64,000 bases of DNA from NCBI GenBank assembly GCA_944387375.1, contig CALXEQ010000006.1, forward strand, positions 1 through 64,000. The letters are read 5' to 3'. How positions within the stretch are numbered: the stretch's first letter is position 1; each line of letters starts with the position of its first letter. A program made the position numbers and the translations under genes. The notes under the pieces are model-generated. The model saw only the letters and a program-made list of their open reading frames with translations. It made no database searches and was not told the DNA's origin. Shown in pieces: positions 34,843-43,996 of the stretch. This stretch comes from an uncultured Clostridia bacterium. Its GTDB lineage: Bacteria; Bacillota; Clostridia; TANB77; CAG-465.

Positions 34843-35610
34843 ATGAATAATTTTAATTTTTATGTTTTAGGAAATCATTCTCCCAATATCAGAATGTTTG
34901 GAAAGTATAAATGTACTTGCTATATGCTTAATGGATTTAGTAAAAATATATTTTTAGATTTTGGTGCTGGAATATTTTTAAAATTTTTAAGACTTATTAA
35001 AAGAGAAAAAATAGATATAAATAATATTATGATTATTATATCTCATAATCATTTAGATCATAATTTATCACTTATGTTATTTGCAATATATTTGTGGGTA
35101 TATAATTTATTTCATAGAAAAAATAAAAAGGTAAATGTTATTTTACCTAATAATAATTTTATGTATAAGTTTGTTAAGTTATTTAAAAATGAATATGAAG
35201 TGAACATACTTACAAAAGATATTAAATTTGATATGGATGGTTGTAAGTTTAGTTTTTGTGAGACTATTCATAAAGGCGGCTCTTATGCAACTAAAATAGA
35301 AAATGAAAATGGTATTTTTATTTATGTTTCAGATTTAGCTAAAGTATCTAAACCGTTATCAAGCTTTGTAAAAAATGCAAATGTTGTTATGGTAGATTCA
35401 GGATATCCTTTTAAAAAGTTAGATTCTTTTTTAGATTATCATGGTATGACACAGGATATAATGTATGATTTATATGAATGTAATATAAAAAAGATTTTAG
35501 CAACACATCTTAGAATATGTTATAAAAAGGAAAATTATATTCAGAAATTCCCAGAAAAAGCAAATGTTAAGTTGGTAAGGGAGAATAGTACATATAATTT
35601 ATTTAAATAA
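34843..35610 (+). CDS. MBL-fold metallo-hydrolase
   Basis: 255 aa. The metallo-beta-lactamase motif HxHxDH is visible as SHNHLDHN near residue 67. A later Asp (VSDLAK) and a His near ATHLRI complete the metal site, and FLDFGAG is the preceding strand. The layout resembles RNase Z-like or PhnP-like members. Substrate unknown. It is a single gene between two terminators. Confidence 0.82.
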   Translation: MNNFNFYVLGNHSPNIRMFGKYKCTCYMLNGFSKNIFLDFGAGIFLKFLRLIKREKIDINNIMIIISHNHLDHNLSLMLFAIYLWVYNLFHRKNKKVNVILPNNNFMYKFVKLFKNEYEVNILTKDIKFDMDGCKFSFCETIHKGGSYATKIENENGIFIYVSDLAKVSKPLSSFVKNANVVMVDSGYPFKKLDSFLDYHGMTQDIMYDLYECNIKKILATHLRICYKKENYIQKFPEKANVKLVRENSTYNLFK

Positions 35611-35641
35611 AGCACCTCAGTACATATGAGGCGCTTTTTTA
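35609..35641. terminator. Shared terminator of convergent genes
   Basis: Stem AAGCACCTCA with TGAGGCGCTT (one mismatch) and T run; the convergent dnaJ-like gene ends at its edge. Confidence 0.8.
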
Positions 35642-36565
35642 ATAATTATATTCTTCACGTTTTCTTTCTATTTTTAGTAGTTGTTCGTAAAGTTTTTCTT
35701 CTCTCTCAGAGATGTCGTCAGGTAAGTCTATATGAACTTTTAAATTTAAGTCTCCTCTTTGACCGTCTTCTTTAATATAGCCTTTGTTTGGAACAGTTAC
35801 TATTTCTCCATCTCTTAGATGTTTAGGTAGTGACACAAATAATTTTTCATCCATTACTTGTAATTTATATTTACCTCCAAGAGCTGCTACTGCTGGAGTT
35901 ATATCTATTTCTTTTATTAGATCCGATCCTGCTAATTTAAATTCATCATTTTCAAGGAGATTTACATGTATTATTAAGTCTCCATTTTTTCCACCATTTT
36001 TTCCAGGGTTACCTAAAGCGGCAAGTCTTATTTTATCACCACTTTTTATTCCGATAGGCACTTTTACAGAAAAAGTTTTCATTCCTGTTCTATATGCTTT
36101 AATTGCAATCTTTTTTTCGGCACCAAAAAATCCTTCTTCTAATGTAACATCAAGATGAGTTACAATGTCAGTACCTTTTATAGGTTTTTGTTTTCTTTCA
36201 ACACTATCTATATCATTATTATTTTGTGCAGATGAATCTTTTCTAAGTCCAAGTATTTGATTTAATAAGTCATTGAAAACATTTGCACCAGATTTAAATT
36301 CATATTTTACATCTTGTAGTCCTGATTCTAAGTTAGCAAACCCATATCCATATTTAGCAACTTGTCTATCATATTTTCTTCTTTTTTCAGGATCCATTAA
36401 AACTGCATAAGCTTCATTTATGTCTTTAAATTTGTCTTCAGCTTCAGCACTTTTGTTTTTATCTGGATGATACTCTTTAGCAAGTCTTCTAAAGTTAAGT
36501 TTTATGTCTTGAACAGAACTTTTTCTGTTTACTTCCAATATTTCATAATAGTTTTTGTATTTCAT
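35639..36565 (-). CDS. DnaJ-like co-chaperone (class B, no zinc finger)
   Basis: 308 aa. An N-terminal J domain with HPD in LAKEYHPDKNK (about 34-36) and a C-terminal substrate-binding pair of beta domains (about 125-290, with VKVPIGIKSGDKIRLAALG and PKHLRDGEIVTVP). There is no CxxCxGxG zinc region or glycine-rich stretch, so it is CbpA/class B. It stimulates a DnaK; no dnaK is in the window. It is divergent from gyrA. Confidence 0.9.
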   Translation of the reverse strand: MKYKNYYEILEVNRKSSVQDIKLNFRRLAKEYHPDKNKSAEAEDKFKDINEAYAVLMDPEKRRKYDRQVAKYGYGFANLESGLQDVKYEFKSGANVFNDLLNQILGLRKDSSAQNNNDIDSVERKQKPIKGTDIVTHLDVTLEEGFFGAEKKIAIKAYRTGMKTFSVKVPIGIKSGDKIRLAALGNPGKNGGKNGDLIIHVNLLENDEFKLAGSDLIKEIDITPAVAALGGKYKLQVMDEKLFVSLPKHLRDGEIVTVPNKGYIKEDGQRGDLNLKVHIDLPDDISEREEKLYEQLLKIERKREEYNY

Positions 36566-36642
36566 ATAGTACCCCTTTAAAAACTAATAGTTTAACTGTT
36601 TTTTATTATATCATATTTAATGTAAAATTCAAGATTATTAAC

Positions 36643-36671
36643 TTGCTTTTTTATTTTTTTTTTAGTATAAT
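36643..36671 (+). promoter_or_regulatory. Promoter of gyrA
   Basis: TTGCTT (36643-36648), 17 bp, TATAAT (36666-36671). Confidence 0.6.
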
Positions 36672-36706
36672 ATGGGAGTGAAAACACAAACGGAGGTATG
36701 AATATA

Positions 36707-39163
36707 ATGGACATTAATGATGAAAATTTTTTATCGGCACAAAAAATTGTACCTGTAAAAATAGAAGATGAAATGAAAAGATCATATATTGATTATGCAA
36801 TGAGCGTTATAGTTTCTCGTGCTTTACCGGATGTAAGAGATGGTTTAAAACCTGTTCATAGAAGAATATTATATGCTATGAATGATTTAGCTTTATGGCC
36901 AGATAAACCATATAGAAAATCTGCAAGTATAGTTGGAGAAACTATGGGTAATTACCATCCACATGGTGATGCTGCTATATATGATGCTTTGGTTCGTCTA
37001 TCACAAGATTTTTCACTAAGATATCCTCTAGTTGATGGACACGGTAACTTTGGTTCAATAGATAATGATCCACCAGCTGCAATGAGATATACAGAAGCTA
37101 AATTGCATAAAATAGCATTAGAAATGTTAGCAGATTTAGATAAAGACACAGTAGATTTTGTACCAAATTATGATGATAGACTAAAAGAGCCATCTGTATT
37201 GCCAGCAAAACTACCATATTTATTAATAAATGGTGCTTATGGTATTGCTGTTGGTATGGCATCTAATATACCACCTCATAATTTAACAGAAGTTGTAAAT
37301 GGAATTGTTGCTCAACTAGACAATCCTGATATAACAAATGAGGAATTAATGCAATATATAAAGGGACCAGATTTTCCGACTGCTGGTGTAATAGTTGGAA
37401 AAGAAGGGATTAAAGAGGCATATACAACAGGAAGAGGAAAAGTATGTCTAAGAGCTAAAGCAGAAATTGAAGAAGATAGTAGAGGAAGATACAAAATAAT
37501 AGTTACAGAAATTCCTTACCAAGTAAATAAAGCTGCTTTAATTCAAAACATAGCAAAACTTGTACAAGTTAAAACTATAGAAGGAATCTCAGATTTACGA
37601 GATGAATCAGATAGAGAAGGCGTACGAATAGTTATAGAATTAAAAAGAGATGCAAATCCAAATGTTGTATTAAATATGCTATACAAACATACACAACTTC
37701 AAAATACGCAAAGTATGTTAATGCTTGCTATTGTAAATGGTGTTCCTAAAGTATTAACTTTGAGAGAAATACTTGCAGAATATATAAAACATAGAGAGCA
37801 AGTTGTAGTAAGAAGAACAAAATTTGATTTAAATAAAGCTGAAGCAAGACTTCATATCTTAGAAGGATTAAGAATTGCTATTGATCATATAGATGAAATA
37901 ATCAAAATTATTAGAAATTCATATGATAATGCCGCTCAAAATTTAATGGAAAGATTTGGACTTAGTGAGATTCAAGCTCAAGCTATTCTTGAAATGAAAC
38001 TTAGAACATTACAAGGATTGCAAAGAGAAAAAATTGAGCAGGAGTATAATGAACTTGTAGCTTTAATAAAACACTTAAAAGATATTTTGGCATCAGAGCA
38101 GTTGGTTAAAGATATAATAAAAGAAGAAGTTATAGAATTAAAAAACAAATATGGTGATGAACGAAGAACATCTATTACTCATGGTGTTGGAGATATAGAT
38201 GTAGAATCTTTAATAAAAGAAGAGACAAATGTAGTTACTCTTACTCATTTTGGATATATAAAAAGAATAGCTGCAGATGTTTATAGAAGTCAAAGACGTG
38301 GTGGAAAAGGTTTAACTGCTATGAACACGCGTGAAGAAGATTTTGTTGAGCATCTATTTATCACATCAACACATAATAGTTTAATGTTTTTTACAAATAC
38401 TGGTAAAGTATTTAGATTAAAAACATATGAACTTCCAGAAGCAAGCAGAACTGCAAAAGGAACAGCAATTGTAAATTTATTACAACTTTCACAAGGTGAA
38501 AAAATTGCTGCCGTTATGCCTGTTGAAAAATTTGATAATGATTCATTATATGTTCTTATGGCTACAAGTAATGGCTTAATAAAAAAGACAAAATTATCTG
38601 AATATGCAAATATAAGAAAAACTGGTATACAGGCTATTACTTTAAAGGAAAATGATGAGTTAATTGATGTAAGACTTACAGATGGTAATAATGAGATTAT
38701 AATGGTTACAAGACATGGACTTTCAATTAGATTTAAAGAGGAAGAAGTAAGAGCTGTTGGTAGAACATCTATGGGTGTAAAAGGAATAGAACTTGCCAAA
38801 GATGATAAAGTTGTTGGTATGGAACCAATAAAAGAAGATAATGGATATGTATTAACAATTACAGAAAATGGATTTGGTAAAAGAACAGAACTTGAAGAAT
38901 ATAGATGTCAAGGAAGAGCTGGAAAGGGTGTTCTTACATATAAAATCACAGCCAAAACAGGTAACATTGTTGGAGTAGAAATTGTAGATGATGACGATGA
39001 TGTTATGATGATAACAGATAATGGAATTATTATAAGAATAAATGTAAATGATATAAGTATCTTAGGAAGAAATACACAAGGTGTAACACTTATGAGAACT
39101 TCTGATGGAGGAAAATTGATAAATATAGCTAAACTTCCAAATGAAGAGCAGGAAGAAAACTAA
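36707..39163 (+). CDS. gyrA: DNA gyrase subunit A
   Basis: About 818 aa. The cleavage subunit: [20 protein letters not shown] at the N-terminus, catalytic Tyr in AAMRYTE (about residue 125), and a C-terminal beta-pinwheel of about 310 residues. The GyrA box QRRGGKG is present (about 530), so this is gyrase and not topoisomerase IV. I chose the ATG at 36707, which lies 10 nt after GGAGG; an ATG at 36698 is only 1 nt from it. gyrB is not in the window. A terminator follows. Confidence 0.96.
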   Translation: MDINDENFLSAQKIVPVKIEDEMKRSYIDYAMSVIVSRALPDVRDGLKPVHRRILYAMNDLALWPDKPYRKSASIVGETMGNYHPHGDAAIYDALVRLSQDFSLRYPLVDGHGNFGSIDNDPPAAMRYTEAKLHKIALEMLADLDKDTVDFVPNYDDRLKEPSVLPAKLPYLLINGAYGIAVGMASNIPPHNLTEVVNGIVAQLDNPDITNEELMQYIKGPDFPTAGVIVGKEGIKEAYTTGRGKVCLRAKAEIEEDSRGRYKIIVTEIPYQVNKAALIQNIAKLVQVKTIEGISDLRDESDREGVRIVIELKRDANPNVVLNMLYKHTQLQNTQSMLMLAIVNGVPKVLTLREILAEYIKHREQVVVRRTKFDLNKAEARLHILEGLRIAIDHIDEIIKIIRNSYDNAAQNLMERFGLSEIQAQAILEMKLRTLQGLQREKIEQEYNELVALIKHLKDILASEQLVKDIIKEEVIELKNKYGDERRTSITHGVGDIDVESLIKEETNVVTLTHFGYIKRIAADVYRSQRRGGKGLTAMNTREEDFVEHLFITSTHNSLMFFTNTGKVFRLKTYELPEASRTAKGTAIVNLLQLSQGEKIAAVMPVEKFDNDSLYVLMATSNGLIKKTKLSEYANIRKTGIQAITLKENDELIDVRLTDGNNEIIMVTRHGLSIRFKEEEVRAVGRTSMGVKGIELAKDDKVVGMEPIKEDNGYVLTITENGFGKRTELEEYRCQGRAGKGVLTYKITAKTGNIVGVEIVDDDDDVMMITDNGIIIRINVNDISILGRNTQGVTLMRTSDGGKLINIAKLPNEEQEEN

Positions 39164-39178
39164 TATAGATAATTAGTA

Positions 39179-39213
39179 AAAGAGCAATATTTTTACATAT
39201 TGCTCTTTATATT
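39179..39213 (+). terminator. Terminator after gyrA
   Basis: A 12-bp perfect stem, 39179-39190 with 39197-39208. Confidence 0.85.
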
Positions 39214-39353
39214 TGCAAAAAATAGATATTATGGTATAATATATGAGTAATGTAAATTATTAATTTATTGGCTAAATAGTTATGAAAATTTACATAAATG
39301 TATAAAAATACAGTAATTTATGTTATAATATATTTATTAAAGGAGGAATCTGT

Positions 39354-40538
39354 ATGTTTGAGTTTAGTCCAAAAAACATGAAAAAGATTCTACTTATAGT
39401 AACTTATGCAATTGTTTTATGCTTGGCACTATTAAATTTAGATGTTGTTTTTAAAGTGTTTGGATATCTTTTTAATTTGTTAAAACCATTTATATTTGGT
39501 TTTTGTTTAGCATTTATTTTAAATATACCTTTAAGCAAATTTGAAAGTATAGTTAATAAAATGAAAAGCAAAAAAGGTAAAAAATCTAAAGATATTAGAA
39601 AAAATCATCCTGAAAAGAAAAATACTAAGTTAAGGCTTTTAGGAATATTAATTTCATTATTGATTTTTATAGGGATAATTTGTTTAACTATGTTTTTAGT
39701 TATTCCAGAAATTATTAATACATTTAATATTTTTAAAGAAAATATTCCTACAGCTTTTGCTAAATGTCAAGAATGGTTTGCAGATATGATGTCAAACTAT
39801 CCAGATATTTTTGAAAAAATAAAATCTTATACTCCAGATTGGCAGGCAATAGATGCTGACGTGACTAATATAATTAAAAATGCTGCCACAGGTATAATTG
39901 GTGGTTCAATTAGATTTATTATAGGAATATTTAGTGGTGTATTTAATTTCTTTATGGGACTTGTATTTGCTATTTATATGTTAATGCAAAAAGAAACATT
40001 AGTAAGACAATTAAAAAAATTAGTTAATGCATGTATGCCTGAAAATAAGGCTAATAAACTACTTTATATAGGTAAAATAACAAATAATACTTTTAAGAAA
40101 TTTTTTGGTGGACAATTTATTGAAGCAATACTACTTGGAGTTTTATGTTTTATAGGAATGCAAATATTTGGTATGCCATATGCATTAACAATATCAGTAT
40201 TAATTGGTGTAACTGCACTTATTCCAGTATTTGGTGCTTTTTTTGGAACAGCTATTGGTGCAATATTAATACTTGCAGTAAATCCAATGCAAGCATTATG
40301 GTTTGTTTTATTTATTATAATATTACAACAAATAGATGGAAATTTAATATATCCAAAAATAGTTGGAGATTCTGTAGGTTTACCTGGAATTTGGGTAATG
40401 CTTGCAGTGCTACTTGGAGGAAACAGTCTAGGAATTTTGGGAATGCTTGTTGCAGTACCAATTGCATCAGTAATATATAAGTTAATACAAGAAAAAGTTA
40501 ATAAAAATAAATCGATGGAACAAGTAAAGGTGGAATAA
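39354..40538 (+). CDS. AI-2E family membrane permease
   Basis: 394 aa with about seven or eight membrane segments: a first pair at about 10-60, one at about 95-115, a soluble loop at about 120-170 with a WF and P-rich tract, then a helix cluster at about 180-370. IAIYMLMQKE-like (VFAIYMLMQKE) and VPIASVIY blocks fit the AI-2E/PerM family. Members have been linked to autoinducer or ion transport, but the substrate is unknown. The gene ends inside its own terminator loop. Confidence 0.9.
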   Translation: MFEFSPKNMKKILLIVTYAIVLCLALLNLDVVFKVFGYLFNLLKPFIFGFCLAFILNIPLSKFESIVNKMKSKKGKKSKDIRKNHPEKKNTKLRLLGILISLLIFIGIICLTMFLVIPEIINTFNIFKENIPTAFAKCQEWFADMMSNYPDIFEKIKSYTPDWQAIDADVTNIIKNAATGIIGGSIRFIIGIFSGVFNFFMGLVFAIYMLMQKETLVRQLKKLVNACMPENKANKLLYIGKITNNTFKKFFGGQFIEAILLGVLCFIGMQIFGMPYALTISVLIGVTALIPVFGAFFGTAIGAILILAVNPMQALWFVLFIIILQQIDGNLIYPKIVGDSVGLPGIWVMLAVLLGGNSLGILGMLVAVPIASVIYKLIQEKVNKNKSMEQVKVE

Positions 40539-40553
40539 TCCACCTTTATTTTT
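40526..40553 (+). terminator. Terminator enclosing the permease stop codon
   Basis: Stem 40526-40534 with 40539-40547; the TAA at 40536-40538 lies in the loop. Confidence 0.8.
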
Positions 40554-40579
40554 TAATTAAAGTATGATATAATATAATT

Positions 40580-40909
40580 ACTTTAGTATCTCAGATGATC
40601 GCTTGTTTATACAAGAGGAAAGTCCGGACACTATAGAGCAGGGTGCTAGATAACGTCTAGTGGGAGTGATCCTAAGGAAAGTGCAACAGAAAATAACCGC
40701 TATATAATAGCAAGGGTGAAAACGCGAGGTAAGAGCTCACGAACAGCTATGGAGACATAGATGTGGTGTAAACCCCACCTAGTGCAACACCAGAATAAAA
40801 GGCTAAGATTGCTCGTCATCTTTTGAGTTGGTGGCTTGAAGTATATAGTGATATATACTCTAGATAAATGATCATCAAATACAGAATCCGGCTTATGAGA
40901 TGCTAAAGT
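40580..40909 (+). ncRNA. rnpB: RNase P RNA
   Basis: The catalytic RNA of RNase P. P1 forms between 40580-40593 and 40896-40909. Conserved core blocks are GAGGAAAGTCCGGAC (about 40614-40628), AGTGCAACAGAAA, AACGCGAGGTAAGAG and the 3' ACAGAATCCGGCTTA. The length of about 330 nt is normal. A TATAAT-like box lies just upstream and a terminator lies right after. It is between the permease and the ClpX-like gene. Confidence 0.96.
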
Positions 40910-40916
40910 TAAAAGA

Positions 40917-40942
40917 GGTCCTAATTTTAGGACTTTTTTTAT
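40917..40942 (+). terminator. Terminator after rnpB
   Basis: Stem GGTCCTA/TAGGAC with a long T run. Confidence 0.8.
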
Positions 40943-40948
40943 TTTTTG

Positions 40949-40977
40949 TTGACATATAAAAATAAAAGTGATATTAT
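40949..40977 (+). promoter_or_regulatory. Promoter of the ClpX-like gene
   Basis: TTGACA (40949-40954), 17 bp, TATTAT (40972-40977). Own promoter, separate from rnpB. Confidence 0.8.
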
Positions 40978-41028
40978 AAGCCTACGTAAAATAAAAAATA
41001 CCTAAATTTTAGTAAAGGAGGGGTTTTT

Positions 41029-42375
41029 ATGAGTAATAAATCCAAAGTTATAAGATGTACTCTTTGCAAAAATGTAATTTCTCCAGTTGAAAAAATACAT
41101 GATATAGTTTATGGAGATGAAAAAAGAGGATTTCTTTGCGATAACTGCTATAAAGATTTACAGCAATATTTTATTGAAAAATTTGAAAACATGATGGATG
41201 CATTATATCAAGCAGGCTTTTATTCTGAAGACTACGATGAAAAATATGATAGTTTTCAAGAAGATATTAATGAGCAAAAATTATTTAATAATAATTTCTC
41301 TAATAAAGCTACACATTCTATTACATCAAAAAATAATAAAAAGAAAAGTGACAAAATTAATCCAAAACAAATATTTAACAACGTGACAAAGGCAATTGTT
41401 GGTCAAGATGAAGCTATAAAAGAAATTATTACAACAATAATAAGAAATAATACTACTTCTAATCCACAATTTAAAAGTAATATATTTTTAATTGGAGAAA
41501 GTGGAAATGGTAAAACGGAAAGTATAAAGCAAATAGCTAATCAATTGGATATCCCTTTTGTGATAGAAGATGCTTCAAAATATACACAGGAAGGATATGT
41601 TGGAGTAAGTGTTGAACAAGCTGTAGTTAATTTAATAAATGCTTCAGGTGCAGATTTAGTAAAAGCATCTAGAGGAATTATTGTTTTTGATGAAATGGAT
41701 AAAAAGACTGATAGTGGAAATAGAGAAAGTGGGGTTGCAACAACAAGTGTTCAAGAAAGCTTATTAAAACTTGTTGAAGGATCTACGGTTATGACTACTG
41801 TTGGGCTTTTTGATACAAGTCTTGTTACTTTTATATTTATTGGAGCTTGTGAAAATGTATATTTAGCAAGAGAAAAAAGACTTGGAAAAAAAGAAATAGG
41901 TTTTAAAACTAGTTATGAAAATAAAAATCATAATGAGGTATTGCTTAATAAGAGTAAAAATCCACATTTTTTACCAGATGATTTAATAAAAGCAGGATTT
42001 AAAACCGAGCTTGTTGGAAGAATAGATAAAATTATAGAATTTAGAAGTATGACTGAAGAGATTGCAGTAAGAATATTATTAGAGTCTACAAATTCTATTT
42101 TTAAATTTTATATTAAGGAATTAGCTAATTTGGGAGTAAACGTAAAGATAGAAAATGAAATAAAAGTTATAAATCATATTGCAAAACGAGCAGTAAAACT
42201 AAAAATGGGTGCAAGAGGGCTGCGTCAAATTGTAGTAGATATGTTTTCTAATATATACTCAGAAATTTTGCTAAAAGATATAAAATTAAATGAAAAATAT
42301 GATTGTATTATAACAGAAGATACGGTATATAATAATAAAAAATTCAAATTATGTAAAAAAGAAGTTAAAATTTAG
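41029..42375 (+). CDS. ClpX paralogue, AAA+ unfoldase
   Basis: 448 aa. The N-terminal zinc domain shows CTLC (about 11-14) and CDNC (about 37-40). After a linker comes the AAA+ domain: Walker A GESGNGKTES (about 160), pore loop GYVG (about 190), Walker B IIVFDEMDK (about 225), an IGF tripeptide (KKEIGFK, about 288) that in ClpX docks ClpP, and sensor 2 GARGLRQIV. The core is divergent from standard ClpX, for example GESGNGKT instead of GPTGSGKT. It is probably a specialised unfoldase; its substrate is unknown. No clpP is in the window. Confidence 0.85.
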   Translation: MSNKSKVIRCTLCKNVISPVEKIHDIVYGDEKRGFLCDNCYKDLQQYFIEKFENMMDALYQAGFYSEDYDEKYDSFQEDINEQKLFNNNFSNKATHSITSKNNKKKSDKINPKQIFNNVTKAIVGQDEAIKEIITTIIRNNTTSNPQFKSNIFLIGESGNGKTESIKQIANQLDIPFVIEDASKYTQEGYVGVSVEQAVVNLINASGADLVKASRGIIVFDEMDKKTDSGNRESGVATTSVQESLLKLVEGSTVMTTVGLFDTSLVTFIFIGACENVYLAREKRLGKKEIGFKTSYENKNHNEVLLNKSKNPHFLPDDLIKAGFKTELVGRIDKIIEFRSMTEEIAVRILLESTNSIFKFYIKELANLGVNVKIENEIKVINHIAKRAVKLKMGARGLRQIVVDMFSNIYSEILLKDIKLNEKYDCIITEDTVYNNKKFKLCKKEVKI

Positions 42376-42393
42376 TTGTAAACAAAATATAAA

Positions 42394-42428
42394 TAAATGT
42401 CAATATTATTGACATTTATTTTTTTTTA
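42394..42428 (+). terminator. Terminator of the ClpX-like gene, merged with the next promoter
   Basis: Stem AAATGTCAATA with TATTGACATTT and a T run. Its right arm contains the TTGACA of the next promoter. Confidence 0.75.
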
Positions 42429-42437
42429 TAATAAAAT
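42409..42437 (+). promoter_or_regulatory. Promoter of the CofE-like/VirD4 cluster
   Basis: TTGACA (42409-42414), 17 bp, TAAAAT (42432-42437). The -35 box lies in the terminator stem before it. Confidence 0.65.
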
Positions 42438-42475
42438 TAGAATAGTATTATTTTAACAAGATGGGAGGTCTTTTT

Positions 42476-43171
42476 ATGGAATTTAAAGCTTTAGAAGGAA
42501 AAAATGTAGAAATACAAGTAGGAGAAAACAAATATATTAGACATGCAATTCAAACACACTATGTACAATTGGGAGAAAGCTATGTAGATTTAATAAAAAA
42601 ATATGTTGTTCCTATTTATGAGGAAGGAGATATAGTATCTATAAGTGAGAAGATAATAAGTCTTTGCCAAAGAAGAATTGTATATAAAAAAGATGTAAAA
42701 GTAACAGGACTTGCAAAATTTCTATCTAAATTTGCAATGAGAAGTGATGCAGGTGTTGGTGTTGATAATCCATATAAAATGCAATTTGCAATCAATTTAT
42801 GTGGACGATTAAAAGTAATTTGGGCAGCTATTGCAGGTGGAGTATGTAAATTATTTGGAAAAAGAGGCGTATTTTACGAGATAGTAGGCCAAGAAGTTAG
42901 TGGACTTGATGGATTTTATGGAAATGTATTTTCAGATTATGCTGAATTTGGTATCAGAATACCTGAAAATTCAACAGGAGTATGTAATGAAATATATGAG
43001 GCAACTGGTGTTAAATGTATGATTGTAGATGCAAATGACTTTAATGTTGAAATTTTAGGTAAAGCAGACAGTATAGAGTATGATGATGCTGAGCTTAAAG
43101 GAATGGTTAAAGATAATCCTGCAGGTCAAGCTAAGACACTTACACCAATGGTATTAGTTAGAAAAGTTTAA
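42476..43171 (+). CDS. Coenzyme F420:glutamate ligase-like (CofE family) protein
   Basis: About 231 aa. The segment EGDIVSISEKIISLCQRRIV resembles the CofE core, and the later GSRSDAGVGVDNP-like block (MRSDAGVGVDNP), DGFYGNVF and GVKCMIVDANDF fit the same fold. True F420 ligases need F420; no other F420 gene is here, so this is likely a relative with another role, perhaps adding an amino acid to a small molecule or protein. The ATG at 42476 has GGGAGG 8 nt upstream; an ATG at 42461 lies within that site. It heads a four-gene run ending in VirD4. Confidence 0.7.
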   Translation: MEFKALEGKNVEIQVGENKYIRHAIQTHYVQLGESYVDLIKKYVVPIYEEGDIVSISEKIISLCQRRIVYKKDVKVTGLAKFLSKFAMRSDAGVGVDNPYKMQFAINLCGRLKVIWAAIAGGVCKLFGKRGVFYEIVGQEVSGLDGFYGNVFSDYAEFGIRIPENSTGVCNEIYEATGVKCMIVDANDFNVEILGKADSIEYDDAELKGMVKDNPAGQAKTLTPMVLVRKV

Positions 43172-43193
43172 TATATAAAAGAGAGGTTGGAAT

Positions 43194-43721
43194 ATGGAAA
43201 GTTTATTACAAATGAATAAATTTGAAGTAATTGATATGCCAGGAATGAACACTTTAGCATTTTTAATTGAAAAGGATTACGATGCTTATGCACAAGGATA
43301 TTCTTTATTATCTTTGGAAAAAATTAGAAGTGTTGAGGTAGAAGAAGAAGGAAAAATAAAAAAGATATTTAATGTGTTAGTAGAAGAAGAAAATGAAATT
43401 AACGATATAATTTTATTAACACTTACAGATAGGAAGGCTTTTTTAAGTACTGGTGTTTTGGATAGTCAAGGCTTTAGAACAGAAGAGACTAACATTCCAT
43501 TAAGTTATGGTTCGATATATAACATAGAAGGTGTAGAATATAAAGAGGTAAATTATACACCAGATATGAAAAGAAATTTTTCAATTATTGATTCACAAAC
43601 AGGTGAAGAAGTAAAACCTTCTTTATATAAAGATGAGACAACAGGTCAAATAAAAGGTAGATGTAAAATCATGCCTAATAGACCATATATTGTTTTAGAA
43701 GTTAGATTTGAAGAAGATTAA
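43194..43721 (+). CDS. Unrecognised beta-rich protein
   Basis: A 175-aa acidic soluble protein without membrane segments. It has many alternating strands and a C-terminal part with Asp/Thr-rich turns (DSQTGEEVKPS and DETTGQIKG) that look like loops of a beta sandwich. I do not recognise a family. GAGAGG precedes the ATG. It lies 22 bp after the CofE-like gene and 20 bp before the next, so it is in the same transcript. Confidence 0.7.
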   Translation: MESLLQMNKFEVIDMPGMNTLAFLIEKDYDAYAQGYSLLSLEKIRSVEVEEEGKIKKIFNVLVEEENEINDIILLTLTDRKAFLSTGVLDSQGFRTEETNIPLSYGSIYNIEGVEYKEVNYTPDMKRNFSIIDSQTGEEVKPSLYKDETTGQIKGRCKIMPNRPYIVLEVRFEED

Positions 43722-43741
43722 TTTATGAAGGGAGTATAAAA

Positions 43742-43957
43742 ATGAGTGAAGAAAAAGAAAGCAAATATGTAGAGTCAAAAATGACAATACGTGGAGTTGC
43801 AGGAACAGTAAATGGTAAAAGTTTTGATGAAATAAATAAGGTAGAAGTAAGAGGAAAGTTTCACGCACCTAAAGGAACATTAGAAAAAGCAAAAGCTGCT
43901 GCAAAATTAAAATACAATAAAAATATAGATGAAGAAGAAAAAAATATATGTAGATAA
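43742..43957 (+). CDS. Unrecognised 71-aa protein
   Basis: A small, charged protein. The first half is beta-like (MTIRGVAGTVNGKSFDEINK) and the second is a lysine/alanine-rich helix (EKAKAAAKLKYNKNID) with acidic end. No membrane segment, no known motif. It sits 39 bp before the VirD4 gene and may be a small partner of it, but this is inferred only from position. Confidence 0.65.
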   Translation: MSEEKESKYVESKMTIRGVAGTVNGKSFDEINKVEVRGKFHAPKGTLEKAKAAAKLKYNKNIDEEEKNICR

Positions 43958-43996
43958 AGAAATGGAATTATAGAGTAATATAGAGGGGTATATGGA

